Origin: Piliocolobus tephrosceles
Lineage: Eukaryota > Chordata > Mammalia > Primates > Cercopithecidae
Direction of reading: 5' to 3'
Length of the DNA stretch: 64,000 nucleotides
NCBI RefSeq assembly: GCF_002776525.5
Contig: NC_045441.1
Span: 121,340,243-121,404,242, forward strand
Both the position numbers and the translations under genes were made by a program. The notes under the pieces were generated by a model that was given only the letters and a program-made list of their open reading frames with translations, was not told the DNA's origin and did not search any database. Below are positions 35,250 to 46,059 of the stretch, piece by piece; position 1 is the stretch's first letter, and every line of letters begins with the position of its first letter.

Positions 35250-35612
35250 CCTGGTCTGTCTTTGGCCTGTCTAGCCTCGTTTTTTAGCAAGAATCTGGCC
35301 AAGTCTGTTTGGGGAGAATCCTCCCATACTTGATATCTAATCACCCTGGCCTGCCTTCAGCAAGAATCATGTTAAGTTGGTTTAGCAGGAGTCTACCTAC
35401 CTTGATGTTTCCTCTTAGTGATTTTTCATTCACTGAGCCCCTTATTCTGCTCATTGGCTATAAACCCCCTGCTGTCTTTGTAGTCTTTGGAGTTGAGCCC
35501 CATCTGTTTCCCCTGTTGCAGTAGTCTTGACATCAATTGCAATCGTCTTAAGTCTTTCTCACCATTTTAACAAGTGTCAGAATAATTGTTTCTTTAACAC
35601 TACTGATGCCAG
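35250..35612 (+). mobile_element. LTR-like remnant of an endogenous retrovirus
   Basis: 'ctcattggctataaaccccc' looks like a retroviral promoter region. It is followed by 'ttggagttgagccccatctg', 'gttgcagtagtcttgacatc' and 'ttaacaagtgtcagaataat', typical R/U5-style text. No coding region remains. The family is not assigned. Confidence 0.4.
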
Positions 35613-36289
35613 GCCTGGCCGGGTCTGACTTGGGAATTGTCACAACCCTCAGCATAGCTCTCTCAAGGAAAATCCTCTCTCTAGAGAATCTTAGGCCAGC
35701 TGAAGGAGCATCTCCAGCCACTTTGCCTAGTGTTCTTCACTGAATGCACCTCCTGCCTTGCTCCTACCCCCTAGGCTCCAGTTCACGGCAGGTGTGCCCT
35801 TCTGGGACTGCACAGTGGGACCAGGGGATGCAAGGTCACCTGGTCTTGTAGGCTCAACCTCAGACATTGGGTTGCTGTGCCTATCATCTCTGAGAAGGTC
35901 CAGCTGGCTCTGCAGCTCCCAGAGTGGATCTGACCCTGGTGAATGGGCTTTAGTTGTAGATTCCAAATTGCATTCTGGGGTATCCTAGGGTTCTGCAGAG
36001 TGGGTGCTATGGGGTCACCAGGGTTAACTGATGGGCCATGAAGCATATGGGGCCCATCCAGGGAAGGGAGGGCAGACAGGTCTCCAGACTGAGCCCAAAT
36101 TCTCTCCCAAAGGGCATATCCACTTTGTTAGGCAGGAGGAGTACTTCCAAGCCATAAGGTGATTGAAACCACCTTTGCAAAAATTATGGCAGTGAGGAAA
36201 GTCTGACATAGAAAAATTATCACAGTGCAAGTCTGACCTAATGGACCCTATCTTGCTTTTCACCTCCAAGCTACCCTTGTCCATTCCTG

Positions 36290-36923
36290 GGCACAGACCA
36301 AGCTAACTATAGGAGGAATTTAGTTTATAGTTTAACTTTGTGACAAAGATGATAACAGCCTTTTCCTTAAACAAACCCCCTCTTTGCCTGGGGATCAGAG
36401 AGCCCACCTTTGAAAAACTAACAAATTAGCCACAAGATCAAAAATGATGACACAGGAGGCACATAAGCAACCAGAGGCCACAAGATTCCAGATGCTCCCA
36501 ATTGCTCCTATGGATAACATCACTGTTGTAAAACCTCAGATCACTGTTGGAGATACTTTTCAGATCCTGAATTCTGAATGACAAGCTGGTACCACCCAGA
36601 CCAGTAATGTGGCTCAAGTAGTTCTGCGATCCCACCCAGGAACTGAAGACAGCAAGACAATCCTGGTTTAACTTTATACAATTTCATCTCCAACTCAACA
36701 AATCAGCATTCCCCACTCCCTAACCCCCTGCCTGCCAAATTATCTTTTAAAAAATCCTAGTCTCCAAATTTCCAGGGAGACTGATTTGAATCATGCAACT
36801 CCCGTCTCCCATTTAGCTGGCTCTGTACTGACTAACTTCTTTCTCTATTGCAATAACGCTGTCTCAGGAAATTGGCTCTATCTGTGCAGCTGGCAAGAAG
36901 AAATTGTCAGGCGGTTACACCCT
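36290..36923 (+). mobile_element. Probable solo LTR (ERV1-like)
   Basis: The end reads 'ttctttctctattgcaataa', 'gaaattggctctatctgtgc', then 'gaagaaattgtcaggcggtt' and aca, the style of an ERV1 LTR terminus. No internal retroviral genes are seen on either side, so it is a solo LTR or fragment. Confidence 0.5.
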
Positions 36924-37019
36924 CCCAACTCTCTGCAATAAAAACAAAACTACCCTGAAGTGATTTACCTGTCTAACCTTTCCCCCTCTGGTGCTGCAGA
37001 AAGGGGCCCTCTGAGTTAC

Positions 37020-37156
37020 CTGTGGAAGAGACAGGGCTGCTTCCCGAACATCACCACCACATTGCTTCCGGCATTCAGGTTGGTGCCTGTGATGGTCACT
37101 TGGGTCCCCCCGGACATGGGCCCCCGGCTGGGCTTCAGATCTGAGAGAGTCAGTGT
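37020..37156 (-). CDS. PLXNA2: PLXNA2 exon: start of next IPT/TIG repeat (about residues 955-1000)
   Basis: This exon is 137 nt, phase 0 to 2, with acceptor tctacacag and donor gtaact. The product begins TLTLSDLKPSRGPMSGGTQV and continues TITGTNLNAGSNVVV. The RGPMSGGTxVTITGTNL stretch is a textbook IPT/TIG N-terminal signature. It ends GKQPCLFH plus two bases of an Arg codon. A 6.7-kb intron lies upstream and a 2.3-kb intron with an Alu and LTR remnants lies downstream. Confidence 0.95.
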
Positions 37157-37359
37157 CTGTGTAGAAAGAATGTGGCCTGAGACACAACTGGGAAGGGGTG
37201 GAGGAGGCTTCTGGGCAGGCATGAGGCAGCACCCAACTCCCCCAAGCTGCTTTCTGGAATCTTTGGTAATAGCAGTCTCCCAGAGAACCAGGACAGTTTT
37301 CTCAGGCTTGTATGGATAGGTAATGTTCCAGACCCTGAGAGTTTGCATACCTACCTTAG

Positions 37360-37680
37360 TACTAATAATACTAATAGTTGCCATGTACTTATTTTTTAAG
37401 TGTCAGATTGTATGTCTTCATAATTATGCATGTATGTGTATATAGGGATATATACACATACATATATAATTTATATACTATAATATGTATATGTACACAT
37501 ATTATATGTATATCCCTATACACATACATATATAATTTAATCACCAATCAATTCTATAAAGTAGGCATTATTATTTTACAGGAGAGATTTAGAGATGTAA
37601 CTTAGTTTTCTAAGGTCACAGAGCTAAAAAAATGGCATAACTGAGATCTGACCCCAGAGCTCCAGTTCTCAACCCCTTTC
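37360..37680 (-). repeat. MIR split by an AT/CA simple repeat
   Basis: Antisense MIR pieces 'ctaatagttgccatgtactt' and 'aagtaggcattattatttta', 'ctaaggtcacagagctaaa' lie on either side of an AT/CA stretch (37420-37545). That stretch has direct copies of 'acacatacatatataattta' and inverted copies of tatagggatata. Confidence 0.55.
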
Positions 37681-38559
37681 CAACCTACAGCTCTGTTCTT
37701 GGGTGGTAAACTGTCTCTCCCACAGGTCTCTACAAAGAGCTGCCCAAAGCACCCAGTGGCAGAGCAATGGGAAGTGAGAGCCCCAGGGAAACTCAGAGAG
37801 AGAAGCAGAAAAGAGTCAGTTGCTTTCAAGGGCTGCCCCCAGCCCTCTGCCAGAATGGGACCAGTGAGAAGTCCGGGTTGGGGGCAGGGCAGAAAAAAGC
37901 TCTTGACAGCTGGGGATTTGGAGTTGCAGTTTGTTCTTTCATTAGCATTTTAATGGAAAAACTTTTCTCAGTCCCAGGTGAGAAGTCTGTATCTGCATTT
38001 AAATGAAGATTTCTCTCTCCCTTCCCCAGCTACCTCCTCCTTAAAGAATTCAGCACCAAAAGTCAACCCTCTCAGTTCCTCAGAGCAGGCTGACAACCTC
38101 CCCTTGGGGATGCTTTGATAGGGAAGCTCCAGAGCTTCCCTATCACCTGGCACATGCGCCTCCAGGTCCAGGATCAGGGCACACAGGTGGGGAGACACAC
38201 AGACCACAGTTCCTGACCTGCCTCACCAGGTCCCAGCACCCTGTCTCTGGATCCCAGGTCTAGCATCCTGTAACATGGGCCAAGCCAAGGAATAGCTTGT
38301 CATTTTGGCTCAACTGGAGACCAGGAAGAGGGTGGGGTGAGGCTGCGGAAAGAGCCTTCCTTTCTCAGCTCTGCCTGGATCTCGCTGTGTGACTCTGGAC
38401 AAGACATTTTACCTCTCTCGTCAACAAAATCAGGGGGCTGAGCCAAAAAGTGGTCATCTCCAAGGCTCCTGGTACTTTCGTTGTTCTGTAACTTGCAGTA
38501 CCTCTTCAAACGGTACTTGTGCCCCACCTTAAAGGAACCCCACCAACATTTCCCAGAGA

Positions 38560-38612
38560 GGAAAGGAGAGAGAAAGAAAGAGACAGACAGAGAGAGAGAG
38601 AGAGAGAGAAAG
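38560..38612 (+). repeat. (GA)n microsatellite
   Basis: A purine run of GAGA with AAAG and GACA breaks. Confidence 0.9.
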
Positions 38613-39904
38613 ATTGTACACACAGGCTTTGATGCAGGGATGGTCCTAGAGAGATAGAGTTGAACTCAGGGAAGTTAAAATAGATGGGGATTGGTGCTCC
38701 CTGGCAGCCTGTGGGTGAGGGTTCTTAAAAGCGGTGGAAGCCAGTAATTCCTGCAGGTGTTGCTGGGGCACTATCAAGGGGCTCACTGGTGGGGACAGGA
38801 TGTTATGGATACATGTTTTAGAGTTGTGAGAAGCTATTAATTATTCAAGCCATGCTTCATAAATATTTCACGGTGAGTTTGCACGGGAAATCAAATTCTG
38901 CATTATTTGCCACCTCCTTCACTTGGAATGGAGGTGGAGGGAAGGGGGAAAGCATTCCCTGCATGGAGACCTTTAGGAACAGCTAGTGACAGCCCAGAGT
39001 GCTAATCTGGGGCCCCTTGGCCTTGGCATTTGGTTTTTGGTGAATAAACCCACACACTGGAGTCTGGCCTGATTGTCGGAGAGGACAAGTCTTCCCTCTA
39101 GCCTTGGTACTAAAAAGCATCTCTCCAACATGCCCCAAGTCCTGGGGAAAGAGTTTCCTGGCTGTCCCAGAACTCCAGAGTTGCTAGGGACTTCTGTGTA
39201 GGGCCCAAAGAGTGCACCTGTAAGCTTCCTGGTAGATGAGAAGGTCATGAGGGCTCGGAGACTCTGGAAAGTGTGATAGACGGGGTTCTGTCCCTTCTCA
39301 ACCCCTGTGGAGACTCATGGGGACCTCTGTCTCTCACTCCCACCTGGAATCCCTAGGCCTCAATGATGCAACCCTTAAATGCAAGGGGCCAGAGAAACAG
39401 ACCAAGGTCCCTAGCACTATTTCTCCTCCCTAAAAGTCTTCCCAAGTGAACATGTGGCACCAGAGCCATTCCTCAAAGATGTCCCTTAAGTAGAAAAATA
39501 ACACAAATCTTTCAGCTGCAGAGATCCACCAGACCAATGCATATTTGCCTGTGGCAACCTCTGTCATCTGTTCTGACCTGCCTCTGCTTCAGCCTCTCCT
39601 CCTCACCACCCACCCTCTTCCCTCTCCCTCTTGTTCCTATCTTTTGGTGTACTACCTTGTCAGACCTTATGCTGGGAACAGCCTCCCACCACTTCAGATC
39701 CACATGGAAAATTGTATTCTATTTGTATTATACAAATCCCATCTTTCCCTCCAGCTTCTTCTAGGAAACCTCCCTTAATACCCTAAATTCAATCACGCCC
39801 CTCTGTAGGGTAGGAACAATCACACAGGCAACACTGGACCCTTCCTGAGGGCAGATGGGACTTTCCAATGTGTAGCACACAGGCTCATTATAAGAACAAA
39901 AGCA

Positions 39905-40195
39905 GGCCGGGCGCGGTGGCTCAAGCCTGTAATCCCAGCACTTTGGGAGGCCGAGACGGGCGGATCACGAGGTCAGGAGATCGAGACCATCCTGGCTAAC
40001 ACGGTGAAACCCCGTCTCTACTAAAAATACAAAAACTAGCTGGGCGAGGTGGCGGGCGCCTGTAGTCTCAGCTACTCGGGAGGCTGAGGCAGGAGAATGG
40101 CGTAAACCCGGGAGGCGGAGCTTGCAGTGAGCTGAGATCCGGCCACTGCACTCCAGCCTGGGCTACAGAGCAAGACTCCGTCTCAAAAAAAAAAT
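39905..40195 (+). mobile_element. Young AluY, Old World monkey type (AluYR-like)
   Basis: A near-intact Alu starting ggccgggcgcggtggctcaa, with 'ccgagacgggcggatcacga', 'gctgggcgaggtggcgggcg', 'gaatggcgtaaacccgggag' and 'gctgagatccggccactgca'. These substitutions mark the cercopithecid AluYR lineages as I know them. The perfect 11-bp target duplication gaacaaaagca is at 39894-39904 and 40196-40206. The tail is a short A run. Confidence 0.97.
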
Positions 40196-40467
40196 GAACA
40201 AAAGCAGAGAGCTGAGTGCATTGGCACACGGGAGCCACACAGGAAACGCCCTTTCTCCTAGGTCAGGGGGCCTCAGCTCAGCTTGCATCTCAGAATTACC
40301 CAGGATCCATAGCATTGGATTTAATTAGTCCTGGCAGGAGGCAGGGAGAGGTCCAGGGCGTTTTGTTTAATGCCCGTCCCACCCCAGGAGACTCTCCTGT
40401 GTCGGGAGGTTTAGTGCTGCCTATGCACTGTGGGGGTCCCAAAGAAAGGAGGGTCCTGGGCTGATCT

Positions 40468-40634
40468 TTGATGGAGCCTCAGCGGTGGGGCCCTGGCTGG
40501 AAATGCAGAGCAGAGGCAGAGAGTCTTAAAGGAAGCATCAGCTTAATGAGGCAGAGGTGACTTTCGCCCTGTCCACTGTGTCCTCCAGGGTCCCTGCCAC
40601 GGAACCCTGCTCTGGGCAGGTGGCTGGCCAAGGC
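40468..40634 (+). repeat. Local duplication, copy 1
   Basis: It matches 41249-41428 in the same direction. Shared blocks include 'gcagaggcag', 'aagcatcagcttaat', 'ccctgtccact' and 'tggctggccaagg' in the same order and spacing. Identity is roughly 75 percent by eye. Confidence 0.8.
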
Positions 40635-41248
40635 AAGTAGCTCCCAAGACAGATTGGTTTGATAAGAGGAGCAGGGCGCAAAGAGGACCCCGAGTGGTGT
40701 GATGCAGGCAGATGTCTGGAGTCCCAAGAAGTGGGGTGGGGCACAGGGCCTGTGGGTATCCACAGCTCAGGCCAGTGCATTCACAGACCGAGGACGGGGT
40801 CCCAAGCACAGCTTTGACAAATAAGGGGGATACGGCTGGTGCAACAAGGAGGAGACAGAGAAGGTAAGGTGGCAGACAATGCAAAGGCTGGCAAAATAGG
40901 ATTGAACGGGGAAGCAGATAGAGGAGCCTGGACAATGTCTTACAGGGAGGGGGAGCCTTGGCTCTTCTCAAGGTGGAAGCTGACATGATGGTAGATGGAT
41001 TACAACAGAGAAAAGCAAGGGAAGGATTTAAGGAGGCAAAGAGAATGGGAAAAGGAAGACTCTAGGACATGGTGATGGATTGATGTCAGGAATGAAGGGA
41101 TGCTGAGCCACGGCCCAGCAGGATTGCAGGCCTAGGGGATGGACCACTGATGGGAATGGGCAAGAGAGGAGGAAGCACTGTTTATGGGAGCTGACAGCCT
41201 GGGTGGGCCACATGGAGATGATGGCTGGACAGCCAGGTGGTGGTGGCC

Positions 41249-41428
41249 TTGATTGAGCCACAGGAGTGAGGGGCCTGACTGGGGATGCAGGGCAGAGGCA
41301 GCTAAGGTTCAAAAGAAGCATCAGCTTAATAAGTTGGAGGTGGCTCTAGCCCTGTCCACTTTATCATTCAGGATCACTGCCAAGAACCTCAGGATGGAAA
41401 GCTGCTCTGGGCAGTGGCTGGCCAAGGA
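41249..41428 (+). repeat. Local duplication, copy 2
   Basis: Second copy of the segment at 40468-40634, about 0.78 kb away in the same orientation. Confidence 0.8.
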
Positions 41429-41559
41429 AGTCCAGTGCTTGCTTTGGCCATGCAGCAGTTTCCTCCCGTTTTACTTTGGCTGCCAGGAAATTTCAAAGCC
41501 AGATTTCTTGCCCAATTTTAGGAAATACCTGGCGAATGTCATCCCTCCTCTCTCCATCT

Positions 41560-41670
41560 CTCTCTCTCTCTCCTTCTCTGTCTCTATGTCTATATCATAT
41601 GCTACATACATACACACACACACACATATATGCATACTTTATATACAAATATATATACATTTCTCATTAG
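41560..41670 (+). repeat. (CT)n, (CA)n and (TA)n simple repeat
   Basis: A run of ctctct, then acacacac, then atatat. Confidence 0.85.
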
Positions 41671-42168
41671 TTGTCTTAATGTCTACTGGGTTCCCCTTGG
41701 AAATTCTGTCATATGCTTTCAGGAGAAGGCGGCGGGTTCAAATCCTAAACAGATAAGGAAAATGACTCTTCCATGAACCCCATTATATGTGCATGTTATT
41801 CTCATTTTATGAATTCCCATGTGTATTCAGTGACAGCCAACTGCATCCAGGGGGTTTTTGGCCCTCAGAGAGCAGAGGTGGAGCAGATGCAGCTGCAGTC
41901 CCAGTCATGGTGCCGCACTACACTCATGTTTCTCTAAGGTTTGGCCCTGACCACATTCAAGTCTGTGTCAAGTACTTGAGCTCAGTTGCTTTCACCTCCC
42001 CTTCTAGACTGTGGGCCTCCTGAGGGAGATGCTGTGTTGGAACTTATTCCTCATCCTAACCCCCACAGCCAGAACCATCAAGTCATAAAATCCAACTCAA
42101 TTAAACAAGCACTCATTAAATAATCTAGTGAGAGGCATTGTGTAAGGCGATCAATGGCTGTCAGTTGA

Positions 42169-42362
42169 AGAAGGAAGGAGGAGGAGGAGGAAGGAAGATG
42201 AGAATAAGGAGTGAGGGAGGAAGGAAGGAAGCAAAGAAAGGAGGAAGAAAGGAAGGGAGGGAGAAAGGGATCAAGGAAGGAAGGAAGGGAGAGAGCAAGG
42301 AAGGTGAGAGAGAGGGAGGCAAGGGGGGAAAAGGAGGAAAGAGGGAGAGAGAGAGGAAGGAG
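42169..42362 (+). repeat. Purine (GGAA/GGAG)n tract
   Basis: About 190 bp, nearly all A and G on the plus strand, with few interruptions. It is a second long purine tract like that at 1441-1617. Confidence 0.95.
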
Positions 42363-42833
42363 AATGAATGCCAAATTCCCTATGACATATTTCAGGGCAT
42401 TTGATGGCCAGGCATAAAATCCATCACTTCAGGCTTCCAGCTTCCAAAAGCAGCTCAGAATCATGAGGAAATTATACCACTACAGCTGTCATTAATCTGA
42501 GAGGTTTAGTTTTTAAAATGATGGGTGTGTGCGGCAGGGAGTATGTTCATGTCTCCACCATCTCCATAATCACAAGGCTGAGAGACTCCAAAAGCCTCTG
42601 TCCCATAGAACTGCTTGTCAGCCAGCCTTTGATGAGAGGTTCCAGGCAGGAAGGAATTTAAGGACTGGGAAGAGATCCTCAGAGAGGCCATGGAATGGGG
42701 AAGGGGGTGGTAGGGTGAGAGAAGTGGGGGCAATGGTGTGGGTAGAGGGAAATGCATTGGGTATGCAGGTAAGTGGTGGGCAGGGGTTAATGAGGTCATG
42801 AAATAGGGATAATGGTGAGTGGGTGCTATGGTT

Positions 42834-43219
42834 TGAATGCATCTTCCAAAGTCATGTCTTGAAAGTTTAATCCCCAATTAAACAGTGTTGAGATGTTGGA
42901 CTTTTAAGAGGTGATTAGTTCACAAGGGCTCTGCCCTCATGAATGGATTAATGTTACTATCACAGGAACATGCTTATTATGAAAGAGGGGGTTTGTTATG
43001 AAAGGGAGTTCCACCCTCTCCGCTCTTGCTCTCTTGCATGTAGTCTCCTGACTTTTCACTTTCTGCCACGAGGTGATGCAGTAAGAAGGCACTTGCCAGA
43101 TGCAGCCCCTAGATCTTGGACTTCTCAGCCTCCAGAATAAGGAATCAAATAAATGACTCATCTCTATCAATTACCCAGTCTCAGACATTCTTCTATAGCA
43201 GCAGTAAACGGACTAAGAC
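42834..43219 (+). mobile_element. MaLR-type LTR (MLT1/MST-like)
   Basis: It starts tgctatggtttgaatgc and ends cggactaagaca. Inside are 'tcttgaaagtttaatccccaa', 'ttttaagaggtgattag', 'gggctctgccctcatgaatg' and 'cagcctccagaataa', in the order of ERVL-MaLR LTRs. A caaataaatgac polyadenylation-like site lies near the end. It is full length but non-coding. Confidence 0.85.
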
Positions 43220-43353
43220 ATTGGGGTGAGGGACAAGTGTGAGGGCGATAGGATGGCACATGAGTGTGCAGGGACTGGCCAGAAAATGGAAGCAATGGTG
43301 GCAACCACAGAAATAATAAAACAAATGATACTAGAAGTCATAAATACATTGAT

Positions 43354-43554
43354 GAAATTTTCCACAAGATCATGGGGTTGATACTATTATTATCCTCATT
43401 TTATAAATCAAGAAACTGAGGCAAAAACAAAATGTTGAGCAATTTGCCCATGTTCACCCAGTTAGTAAGTGGAAGAGCCCGGGATCAAAGCCCAGGAGCT
43501 GCCTTGTGAAGTCGAAGCTCTTGCCTGCCTACCGTGCCACACTGCCATGCACCC
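43354..43554 (-). repeat. MIR SINE, duplicate copy 1
   Basis: Antisense MIR: 'tatcctcattttataaatca', 'aagaaactgaggca', 'ttcacccagttagtaagtgg'. It aligns end to end with 45861-46059 at about 85 percent by eye, including flanking bases. Confidence 0.85.
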
Positions 43555-43821
43555 ATCTGGGGACTCTGGGTCCTGAGAGCTAAAGCATCTTACCTGAAAC
43601 CACACAGCCAGGCACAGCAAAGTCTGGATTTGAATCCAGGTCTTCCAGACTTCAAAGGCTGTGCTCTCACTCACTAACAGACAGGATTCTCATGAACTGA
43701 GGGAGGTTGCAGGGCAGGCCCTTGCCCTGCGTTTGCCCACAGAGCTCTAGAGGGGCCCAGCAATCATGGTAATGAGCTCTGTGGCCTTTACCCAGCCAGA
43801 TCACTGCTGGTCAAGACTCAC

Positions 43822-43939
43822 CATGAAGTAATAGAGCTGCGAGGACCGGGCCATGAATTCAGGCCGACACACAGCCACGCAGATCTCCACGAAGCCTGCG
43901 TGCTGGCTGGGCTTGGCCTCCCCCATCTCACACACGATC
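43822..43939 (-). CDS. PLXNA2: PLXNA2 exon: second half of IPT repeat (about residues 915-954)
   Basis: This exon is 118 nt, phase 2 to 0, with acceptor ccctgcag and donor gtgagt. The product begins IVCEMGEAKPSQHAGFVEIC and ends SSQLYYFM. The IVCEM motif and the paired cysteines (EICVAVC) are typical for the C-terminal strands of plexin IPT1. It is separated by 4.3 kb from the exon carrying the first half of the domain, and the intron between holds old antisense L1 sequence. Confidence 0.94.
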
Positions 43940-44639
43940 CTGCAGGGAGGATAGGAGAAATTCCATGGGTTACAGGACTTCCAGCCAAGACCCTGCACCC
44001 CACAGCACCTACCCAGGTCCCTTTCTCCACAGTAGGATCTCAGGGATGGCCAGGTAGGGGAGCAAGGAGAACATATCCTAATTCCTCCTAGCAGGGTCTT
44101 CTCCTTAATTGTCAGGCAGTGAGGAAACTTGACCTATGGGATCTCCTTTGAGCGAGCCTAGAAGAGGGTCCCTTTGTTATGACTCTAGATGTTCAGTCTC
44201 TAATTCATGATTATCTACTCAGTTGTCAACTAGACTGGCAGGCATGTTCTAGCCAAAACCCTTGGGGAATAGGACTGGCAGAGTCCAGAGAGGCAAAGTG
44301 ACTTACCCAAGGGCTGCAGGAAGTCAAACCAGAACTTGGAGCGACCTAAGGTTTTCTGGTCCCCACCTGGGAGCTTTCTGCTCCCAATGATTGGGCTGCC
44401 TCAGTGAAGTGCTTTTGCTTCCCAGCCAGCCCCAGGTTCCAGGCCGGGTGAGGGGATAATTGAGTGAGTATGTATATGTGTGTGTGTATGCGTGTGTGAA
44501 CTTTTTCCTTTCTAAAAATTTTTATTGCTTTGATTACAAAATTTATTTATACCTTTTTAAAAATAATCCAACAGTCAAACAGTACAGAGTATGGCAGTAA
44601 AAAGTGAGTGCCTCATTCTTCTTAAAACTTAAAACTATA

Positions 44640-44940
44640 TATATACTTAAAATTTAATTGTGTGTGTATATATATGTATATATATATATATCTCTTTGCA
44701 GACATAATATATAAATATATATGTGTATATATATCTATGTATATATGTATTCTTCATTTTATAAATGAAGAAACTGGGGGAAAGGAAAGTTAGGCAACTT
44801 GCCCAATATATATCTTTGCATACACATAGACACATATACATACACACATATGTATATTTATATTTGTATTTCGTATGCAGGCACACATAAGCATAAATGT
44901 GTTTTTACATATATATACAATTACACTTGTAAACATACAT
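44640..44940 (+). repeat. (TA)n/(CA)n simple repeat region
   Basis: Two stretches of tatata and acatac variants flank a MIR-like fragment (44751-44805, 'ttcattttataaatgaagaa'). Confidence 0.8.
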
Positions 44941-45860
44941 ACGTAAGGAAAGATATATGTGTTTTTTAAAATAAAAGCAAAACATAACATATCCATTGCT
45001 ATAAACACTTCTGTTTTTGCTCAGCACAATAGCGTGGACCTTCCTTCCCATCTCTATAGACACAGCTCGACATTTTTCTTTTCAGCAGCCTCACAGTGCC
45101 TCCTCTGATGATTGCACTATCATTTACACAACCATCTTCCTATTGATGAACGTTTAGTTGTCCTGATTTTTCTGCTACTCCAAATTATTCTGCAAAATGA
45201 ACCAACTGACACACACATCCTTAGGCACTGTATAGTAGGATAGATTTCTGGAAGGAAACTGTTGGGTCAGTTTGCGTATTTAATATTTGATAGGTAGAGC
45301 CAAATAATGTTCCAAGAAGTCTAGACTATGCACTTCTGTCGATGGTCTGCTCTTTCGCCAACACCAGATATGAACAATCCAATGGCGGGGAGGGGGGGAA
45401 TCTCATTTTAATTTTTATTTTTATTTCACAAATTATGAGTGAGGTTTTATATTTTTTCACATGGGTGTGTTTTTAAAATATCATATAGCCTTTCCTTTGA
45501 CTTTTCTGGTGAAGCCCTCTTTCTTGCTGATAGATTGTCTGAATTAGGAGTATTAACTTTTGTCTGTTATAAATATTGCAATGATTTTCTCCTTGCTTGT
45601 CATCTTTCAACTGTGGTTCCAATGTCTTTTGCCACACTAAAGTTTAAAAGCACTTGTGTGGTTAAGTTGGTTGTTCTTTTACTTTGTGGCTTCTATGTTT
45701 TATGTTTCTCTTAGAAACAACTTTTGAGTAAGGTTCCAGAACAAGTAATACCTTGCTATCCAGATCACATAATTAATGCATGTTTGGTGTTTAAAAAAAA
45801 TAGAAAGTACGTGAAAGCACTTGTCATACTTACATAACCCCTAGTTGCACCATTGAGAAT

Positions 45861-46059
45861 GTAATTTTCCATAAGACCATGGGGTAGATGCCATTATTAT
45901 CCTCATTTTATAAATGAAGAAACTGAGGCAAATAAAATGTTGAGCAACTTGCTTACATTCACCCAGTTAGTAAGTGGCAGAGACAGGGCTCCAGTCCCAG
46001 GAATCTCCTTGTAAAGTCCAAGTTCTTGCCTATGTACCATGCCACACTGCCTTGTACCC
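45861..46059 (-). repeat. MIR SINE, duplicate copy 2
   Basis: Same structure as 43354-43554: 'ttttccataagaccatgggg', 'tatcctcattttataaatga', and 'gttgagcaacttgc', ending 'ccatgccacactgcc' and ttgtaccc. It lies inside the old L1 region. Confidence 0.85.

Larger units (their letters stand above)
34725..37019 (-). other. PLXNA2: PLXNA2 intron, 2.3 kb
   Basis: It is largely mobile-element sequence: an antisense AluY (34921-35222), an LTR-like block (35250-35612) and a second LTR (36290-36923). The stretch 35620-36280 between the LTR blocks is unclassified. Confidence 0.75.
37157..43821 (-). other. PLXNA2: PLXNA2 intron, 6.7 kb
   Basis: It holds a MIR split by an AT/CA simple repeat (37360-37680), a MIR (38360-38480), a GA run (38560-38612), a young Alu (39905-40195), a local duplication (40468-40634 and 41249-41428), simple repeats, a purine tract (42169-42362), a MaLR-type LTR (42834-43219) and a MIR copy (43354-43554). 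The stretch 38620-39890 is unique. Confidence 0.8.
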
